Of a stretch of DNA of 13,590 bases, positions 7,876 to 13,590 are shown piece after piece; the stretch's first letter is position 1; each line of letters starts with the position of its first letter. Made by a program: the position numbers and the translations under genes. Source of the stretch: Chromera velia (taxonomy: Eukaryota > Sar > Chromeraceae); assembly GCA_018398765.1 (NCBI GenBank), contig JAHBMJ010000522.1, positions 27,501 to 41,090 of the forward strand, in the 5' to 3' direction. The notes beneath the pieces were generated by a model that was not told the DNA's origin, ran no database searches, and saw only the letters and a program-made list of their open reading frames with translations.

Positions 7876-9574
7876 CGCACGCAATCAGCCCAACCGTCGC
7901 AAAGGAATCTTGAAGTCCAGTGGACTGTTGTCATAAAAATGGGACACTCTCAGAAGAAGGGGTGGACTCCGGGCTCGGGGGATTGTCCGAATTCCACGGA
8001 TCTTGGACTACAATTTCGTTAATTAATTTGCCGAATTCCTCAGCAGGTCTAACGGGCCCGAGTCAGCCAACGTCAAACACTGAGAGGGGATTATGGGACG
8101 TGTTACAACACACGGCTTCAGTGGATTGCTTTTTTTTTGTGTCTTTTTTTTAATTGTTTTTTAAAGTTGAGAAGGAAAGGCTAAAGAAGAGGCCGTGCTT
8201 TCATAAACTGAGGTTGGTTCAAGTGGTGTTGCCCAGAAGTAACCACGTCTAGTAAAGCTGTACTAAAACAGCACTTTCATATGATTGAATACAAACTCTC
8301 ATAACCGTAACTTTAATGCAATAATAATTTGAAGGACCGTTTTTTATTTGATACATTGTCAAATTATAATTGTAAGTGAATAAAAAATTATAACTGACGA
8401 TGTTATTTTTTCAAAACGTTCGAATGTGTTCATAATTCAAGTTTGTGGGGCATCTAGTCATAATATTATAAAATTTGGAGTGTATAAAACATATTTCAAT
8501 TTATTGGCTCCTATATAATTAGATTAACATTTCAATAAACACATAAAATTTAGCAAATAGTTTTAAGTTTTGTTTTAAGTAAATTGATACTACCGCATAA
8601 CCTTCATCCAGACTCTCTGCCAAACCTAGTATAAGTGTACATCTGGTTCATCATGATCATCATCATACGCCATCATCGTCTACCTAGACTAGTGGCCCAC
8701 CCTTCGAGGCTTCCAACGTTTAGCAAGAAACAAGCTCGGCAGCCCTCCTCCAAAAACACGGTAAATGCCCCCCAGCAGCTCAAAAGGGGCTTTGCTTGAA
8801 CTATGAGAAAAGGTCGGCTTTTAATGCTGGTCTGTAGGATTAAAAGGTAACCGGGGGAAGCCAAGCTACCCGCCTTCTTCTATCCCATCTCTCTCTTTTT
8901 CTCTTTTTCTTTATTTTCCGAGTCTTTGCTTTTCCCCGACTGATGTTCGTATACTGGCAATTTATTACTGGGAAACCCACGCCATCACAGCCGTCCTGAA
9001 GTGCTTCATCTGGTTCATGGTTAAAGTTAATATTAAACACTTTAATAGCATTGAACAGACAGTAAAAACTCACATAATTACCTTAACATAATTGAGTGAT
9101 TATGAAGTTATAGTTGGGAAGAGTAAGAGAGCTTTGCTGAGCTGTGCATAGGCTCTCTCTGCTTTCCATCCACCCTTTCTAAGTAATTCTTTTATGTGAC
9201 TTGGAATCCACTCAGCTGGACAGACGCTCAGGCGCCGCGGTCTAAGGGTTTTCTGGAGTTTTGTTTTTTTGTTTGGGCTCCGCCGATCAACAGGCGAGGA
9301 AAAAACAGAAACATATTAATTACGAAACGCATAAATTTGTTGCAGATTGCATGTGCATGTGTCCAAGGCAACAGCAGGGGGCCACGACGAATGTATGCAA
9401 ACAAAAGTCGGCAAATAGAGGAGGAGGCCAACAGAGGTCAAAAGAGGAGACACGCGTCCTCTTCATAAAGAGATGTCACCTTCTGTCTTGATTCATTGAC
9501 TTCATGGATGCACAGGGCTGAAGACTCTGCGAGGTATGCGCCTATATCAGCGAAGCATAAGCGTCTCGGAGAGA

Positions 9575-9690
9575 AATCTTTCCTTTCTTCATACATTCCT
9601 TCACCTCTTCTTCCCTTCCTTCCTATCTTTCTTTCTTTCTTCCTTCTCTCCCCGACCCCCCCCCCNTCTCTCTCTCTGAGTCAATGCTTT
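9575..9690. repeat. pyrimidine-rich tract with a poly-C run and an ambiguous base
   Basis: CTTC/TTTC-type repeats lead into a long C-run with an N at 9666, then (TC)n. The N most likely marks a homopolymer of uncertain length, so any reading frame across it is unreliable. Confidence 0.75.
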
Positions 9691-10189
9691 AAACAACTTT
9701 TCATCTCTCTTTATACCGGCATGCGTGTCATTCAAACTTTGGGTTGCGTGACCGTCCTCTGTTTAAATTAAGACACACAGACCATGTAAACACATTTCCC
9801 CCCCAAAAATCAAACACTCAGACCGCCACAAATTTGTGCATCAGGTCGGTCCAGAAAGACATGATCTCTCTCACCCTTTTCCCCTGCCCACTGCCTTTCT
9901 TCTCCCCATTCCAATTCTGGAAGTTGCATTCAGTCATACACAAGTTCACCCCCACCCTTGTCCCTCACCAGCCACTCTCGTGTTCCGCCGCCACTGCGCC
10001 TTGGAATACACCCATGTGCCGCCGCTGCAACCGCTCCCCCACTGACCGCTCCATATGCGCCCCTCTTCTCTCACGTGAATTAGCCTCCCTGAGCCAGCCA
10101 AGCCGGACTCTGCCTGCTCAATTGCTGCAAAGTCGTGACTATCGTCCTTACGGTAGTGCTTCTTTATCAATTGTTCCTTTGCTCACTGC

Positions 10190-10262
10190 CTCTTTACTCA
10201 ATCACTTAGTCATTCAATCACTCACTCACTCTCTCACTTACCCACTCACTCACTCAATCAAT
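10190..10262. repeat. imperfect (CACT)/(CAAT) tetranucleotide array
   Basis: Interrupted units of CACT, CAAT and CATT are repeated for about 70 bases downstream of the kinase stop codon. On the kinase's strand this reads as AGTG/ATTG units, similar in kind to the tetranucleotide arrays at several donors in the window. Confidence 0.55.
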
Positions 10263-10596
10263 GAGGCATTTGACGGGCAAGTCCCCCCTTTCCTCCTTTA
10301 CGCATCCAACTGCGTGTCTGAATTCTACTCTCCTTCCCTCCCACCCCCCTATTTCACACTTCGAAAAACAGGAACAGATACTCTCTGACTGTTTCAAAGG
10401 TTCCAAACAAGTTCAAAGGAAAGCAAAGCAGAGCAGCAAGAAGTGCAATTTTCTTGTACTTTTCTGCCTTCGATTGAATTTCGCGCAACAGTCTGAGACA
10501 ACTTCAATTCCACTGCTTCCTTCCGCATTTTCGTTTCTCCCAACCCCCACCCACCCAAACATTTTCAATCAGACTAGATGGAATGATCACCACCAG

Positions 10597-13234
10597 CTAC
10601 ACTGAGCCGGACAAACTCAAATTCTGGCGGCGAAGCGACTGCAAAGTCTCTGACAACTCTGCGGCCCTCAACGGTTTGTGAATCACCCTCGCGGCCCCCG
10701 CCTTGAGGAACATTTCATCGCAGTGGACGTCCCCTGTGCACCCGAGCAGAAGGGGAACTGCTTGGGCAGGCATAGGGGAAGCAGGGGACGCACGTGTCTT
10801 CTTGTCGTCAGATTTTTCATCCTGAGACTCATTCTGTGCATCTCTCTGATTCCTCTCATTTTCATGCCCCCCCTTTCCCCCTGAGGCCCCCATTTTCTGC
10901 TTCTCCCGTTGCTGAAGGGTTCGGGCAAAGTGATTTCGAATCTGCCGCACTGCCTCCGGCCCGTTCATTCGAGCCATGTTGTTATCCATTAGGACCAGAC
11001 GGAAGTTCAGGCGGCGGCGCACGAGAAGATCAACAGCCTCGTCCCCGTCGCTGGCTGTCTTCACAGAGTACCCCAACCGTTTGATTGCCGCCTTCCCTGC
11101 CAACAGACAGAACTGATCATCATCAACAATCAGCACATCTGCCTCGTAGACAGGGGAAGAAACACAAGCAGACGGACAGGAAGGTGAGTCAGGTAGAGCT
11201 GAAGTGTCTTGCTGCCGGTGGATGTCATCTCGAACCTCTTGTTGTTTCTGCTGTCCAGAAGGTCCCTCAACCTCTTCGGACTCACTTTGAGAGGAACACC
11301 TGCACATACTCATTCTCTTTTTTGCCACACGAGTAATTCCTTGCCGTCGGGGAGTGGCTGCACTTACAAAGAGGTCAGCCATGGTCGACGGGGCATTCAG
11401 AGGTTTGACATTTCCTGGGGGAAGAGGCGAATCTAGCTCGGCAGGTGGACCGCCGTCGTTGCTTGCCCCTTTGACAAGAGGGAGGAACAGCTGGAAGAAG
11501 AAAGTACTGCCCCTACCGGGACCCTCACTCTCCACACCTATCTGCCCCCCCCCATGGGCCTCCACAAAGCTCTTGCAAATGCACAAACCCAGACCCGTGC
11601 CCCCCCCGTTCTGCAACTCCCCCGACCGAATCTGAGAGTACGGCTTGAATAGTTTCTGCATCTCTTCCTCACTCAGACCGGGCCCTGTGTCTCTCACGCT
11701 CACCCTCAGAACTGCACAGGGCAACCTCCCTTCTTTTGTCTCCTCCTTCACAAGCTCTTCCCCCCCACTGTCCATTTCGTTCTCTTCCTTCTGCAGATCT
11801 CGGAGCTCGCAGATGGCCTCTCTCCACTGCTTGGTGGCAGTGGTAGTCACCTTCTCTTCGCCCCCGACAGGGAAGAAAGGCTTCACACCGCCCCCCCGCT
11901 GACTCTTACTTGGAGGCGGAGAGCCCAAGACATCTTTTTTGCTTGAAGGGGACTCGGAAGCAGCGGCTGAAGAAGGGAGGGAGACGAGGCTTAGAAAATG
12001 TTCCTGTTCATCTTCACTGGGAGACCTCAGCTTGCCCTCCACACGCACTTCCCCCCTCTTGGTGAACTTCCGAGCGTTGCTCACGAAGTTTCCCATCACC
12101 TGCTCGAGCCTCCGGAAATCGGCAACGCCCACCTGCACGCACGCACGCTTCTCTCCTCATTGATCGATCGATCTTGACATGTGGAGACATGTACACAAAA
12201 GGATCAGCAAAATCTCATGCAGCCGGTGCGTCGACATTCATTCACGCCCACACATACATACACACACGCACACACGCTTGCACGCACACACACGGCCTTT
12301 GACATATAAACGCTGAGCATTCTCGGGACAAGATCATGAACAAACTGAAGACCACACAATGAAGGAAGCAGACTGATTGACTGACTGACCGAGTGGGTTT
12401 CCATCTCCCTTTCGATCTCCGGAGAGACCTCAAAGGCCCAACTGAAGCGGACGGCCGTTGGGGGCCCCGAGCCTGAGGCAGACGGCCCTTTTGCCTCCTC
12501 ATCTCCGCTTGAGCACTCGCTACTGGTCCTTCTCACCTTTTCACTCGACCCCCTCCCCTCCTCCCCCCTTATCGTTTTCTTTTCACATTCCTTTCCCCCT
12601 GCCGAGGGCAACCCAAGCACAGGCTCACCAAAGAGAGGGGCCGTCTGTGCCGTGACGTCTTCAAACCACGCCCGCACGTCCTGAGAAGAGAACACAAACT
12701 CGAACCCCCCCCTATCTAGCTTCTCCATCTGCAGCACGTCGTCGCACACTCCCCTCATCTTGTCCGTCTGCCCACTGAGAAGGACAGCCAGACGGAGAAG
12801 ACGGAGGAGCTTCCGTCTGGTCACCCGCGCACTCGCAGACGCGCAGTCATCGGCGACTGAGAGGACTTCATTCAACATCGACTGGAACTCGGAGACCAAA
12901 AGAGAGGCCCCGGAAAGCGGGTTTCGCATCTCGTGCATAATGTACGACATGAAGCTTTTGCGCCCCTTTTCCGCCTTCTCCCTTAGAATAAGTTCTTTGA
13001 ATGCTTCTGCAATTGTGACCTTCACCCCCTCTCTGTACTTAATCACCAAGATTGTAATAAAGCTAAGTTGTACGACCACGACCTTGCAAATCTCTGGACC
13101 GTCGATCGGCCCTGCCTCGGCCGCAAAAATCGTGAACGTCAGAAAGATGGTCAGGCATGTGTCCATGAGATGGAGGAAGTGGAAGTGCACGTCGGAATAG
13201 TGGAGACACGTCAAGCCCATCTTCAGGAGCGCCC
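10597..13234 (-). CDS. membrane-anchored hybrid histidine kinase with C-terminal receiver (5' end partial)
   Basis: Two exons are clear: about 13234-12390 and 12132-10597, joined in phase 0 through donor GTCAGT and acceptor GTGCAG. Counting from the Met at 13220 gives 788 residues. Two hydrophobic segments (about 21-37 and 47-60) suggest membrane insertion. The DHp helix has the H-box HEMRNPLSG with the phosphorylated His at 96. The ATP-binding domain has the N-box NFVSNARKFT (292-301), G1 box DTGPG (425-429), LFKPYSQ, and G2 box GGTGLGL. The receiver has acidic VDDD (613-616), the phospho-acceptor Asp 660 in LVLMDNNM, Thr 743 and Lys 763 in HKPL, so both halves look catalytically intact. Low-complexity inserts of about 100 residues (N-box to G1) and 50 residues (inside the receiver) are unusual. 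The start is uncertain: sequence before the acceptor ATGCAG (13240-13235) is repeat-like, so sensor exons may lie upstream, out of view. Its signal and partner are unknown. Confidence 0.88.
12245..12295. repeat. (CA)n-rich stretch within the kinase intron
   Basis: CACACATACATACACACACG-type sequence lies inside the 257-base intron (12389-12133). Open reading through it gives a Cys/Val low-complexity string, which supports its exclusion from the protein. Confidence 0.6.
12371..12389 (-). repeat. GTCA-type repeat at the donor of the kinase intron
   Basis: Minus-strand sequence starting exactly at the inferred 5' splice site reads GTCAGTCAGTCAATCAGTC, so the donor is the first unit of a tetranucleotide repeat. 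The same design is seen in intron 3 of genes A and B, although the kinase is unrelated to them. Confidence 0.65.
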
Positions 13235-13590
13235 CTGCATGCAGGTACTCAGACAGACAGACAGACAGACAGGTAAGTGACAGCCTCCATGAGTTTTTGT
13301 CTTTTGTCTTTTTGTCCTTTTGATGACTTATGAATCGAATCGAAAGGGGCAGACGGCCGGACAGGCAAACACGCGGAAGAAGAAAATGATGCGTCGTCAC
13401 TCATTTTGAAGTCTCTGAATTGAAAGAACTTCTCGATCTACTGTTGTATTTTCCATCTGCAAACCGGATTATGAGCTGCCCCGGCCCCCTTGGCATACGT
13501 TTCCGTTCACACGCGCGCGGATGAAATGGTGCAAACTCGAAGAGTGTGTGTGTGAGAGAGAGAGAGAGAGGGAGAAAGAGAGAGGGGGGG
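13235..13590. other. kinase upstream region with (CAGA)n and (GT)/(GA)n repeats
   Basis: A (CAGA)n run at 13250-13272 directly precedes (in the kinase's sense) the inferred acceptor, reading as TCTG repeats before ATGCAG. Bases 13545-13590 are GT then GA dinucleotide repeats reaching the window edge. A small minus-strand frame (ATGGAAAATACAACAG, near 13461) follows a TTTGCAG and could begin an upstream exon. I could not find a donor in the phase the kinase exon needs, so it is not called. Confidence 0.45.

Larger units (their letters stand above)
7876..10596. other. 2.7-kb convergent intergenic region, no supported gene
   Basis: This region lies between the stop codons of gene B and the kinase. 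Bases about 8130-8640 are AT-rich with poly-T runs and no long open frame. Bases about 8640-9120 are mixed sequence, and CATCTGGTTCAT occurs twice (near 8640 and 9006). Bases about 9570-9690 are pyrimidine-rich and contain a C-run with one ambiguous base. Bases about 10190-10262 contain imperfect (TCAC/TCAA)n. Open frames here are short or made of Ser/Pro/Leu low complexity, and no family signature is visible. Both UTRs presumably extend into it. Confidence 0.6.

Noticed and set aside
9127-9160. Possible tRNA or small RNA stem (AGAGAGC...GCTCTCT)
   Set aside because: Only one short complementary pair is visible. No cloverleaf, anticodon arm or TTC-type loop could be drawn.
9660-9668. Ambiguous base in a C-run as a biological signal
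   Set aside because: Best explained as uncertainty in homopolymer length in the assembly.
9744-10388. 214-codon plus-strand frame
   Set aside because: It is Ser/Pro/Leu/Thr low complexity with (TCAC)n at its end, and has no conserved motif and no gene-like neighbours. Likely a chance opening.
10678-12163. Plus-strand frames antisense to the kinase
   Set aside because: They are shadows of the well-supported minus-strand kinase exon; their composition is Pro/Ser/Leu from the reverse complement.
13266-13278. Perfect plus-strand donor consensus CAGGTAAGT
   Set aside because: It lies antisense to the kinase upstream region at the end of a (CAGA)n repeat, and no plus-strand exon precedes it.
13235-13400. 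N-terminal extension of the kinase to a Met at 13400
   Set aside because: The added residues are encoded partly by (TCTG)n repeats and do not look like a sensor domain. An acceptor-like ATGCAG at 13240-13235 offers a better exon edge.

Overview
This window looks like nuclear DNA from a protist or alga. Three genes are interrupted by spliceosomal introns with GT..CAG borders. Two encode proteins with secretory signal peptides, and the third encodes a eukaryotic-style hybrid histidine kinase with low-complexity inserts. Base composition is patchy, with AT-rich islands, long purine/pyrimidine microsatellites and many GCATGC palindromes. An alveolate alga of the chromerid type (Chromera-like) would fit, but that is an inference from general impression; nothing in the sequence proves it. 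I saw no bacterial operons, rRNA, tRNA or CRISPR array.

Layout. Bases 1-431 hold a possible terminal exon at the left edge. Bases 432-1356 are AT-rich and non-coding. Bases 1438-4378 (minus strand) and 5176-7875 (plus strand) hold two head-to-head paralogous genes, called A and B here. They share a five-exon structure, the same intron phases and 40-70% or more protein identity by eye in exons 2-4. I reconstructed them exon by exon by comparing the two copies: A is 329 residues and B is 335. About 800 bases separate the two start codons. This spacer carries a TATA-like box and a matching block of downstream promoter sequence for each gene. Bases 7876-10596 hold no gene I can support (AT-rich island, pyrimidine-rich tracts, one ambiguous base). 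Bases 10597-13234 (minus strand) encode a membrane-anchored hybrid histidine kinase in at least two exons; its N-terminal exons may lie further right or beyond the window. The right edge is simple repeat.

How the genes relate. A and B are an inverted duplicate pair that may share a bidirectional control region. Both are predicted to enter the secretory pathway, but I do not recognise the family and give no function. The kinase is convergent with gene B and would pass phosphate from its His to its C-terminal receiver Asp. No phosphotransfer partner lies in the window, and nothing links it functionally to A and B beyond proximity.
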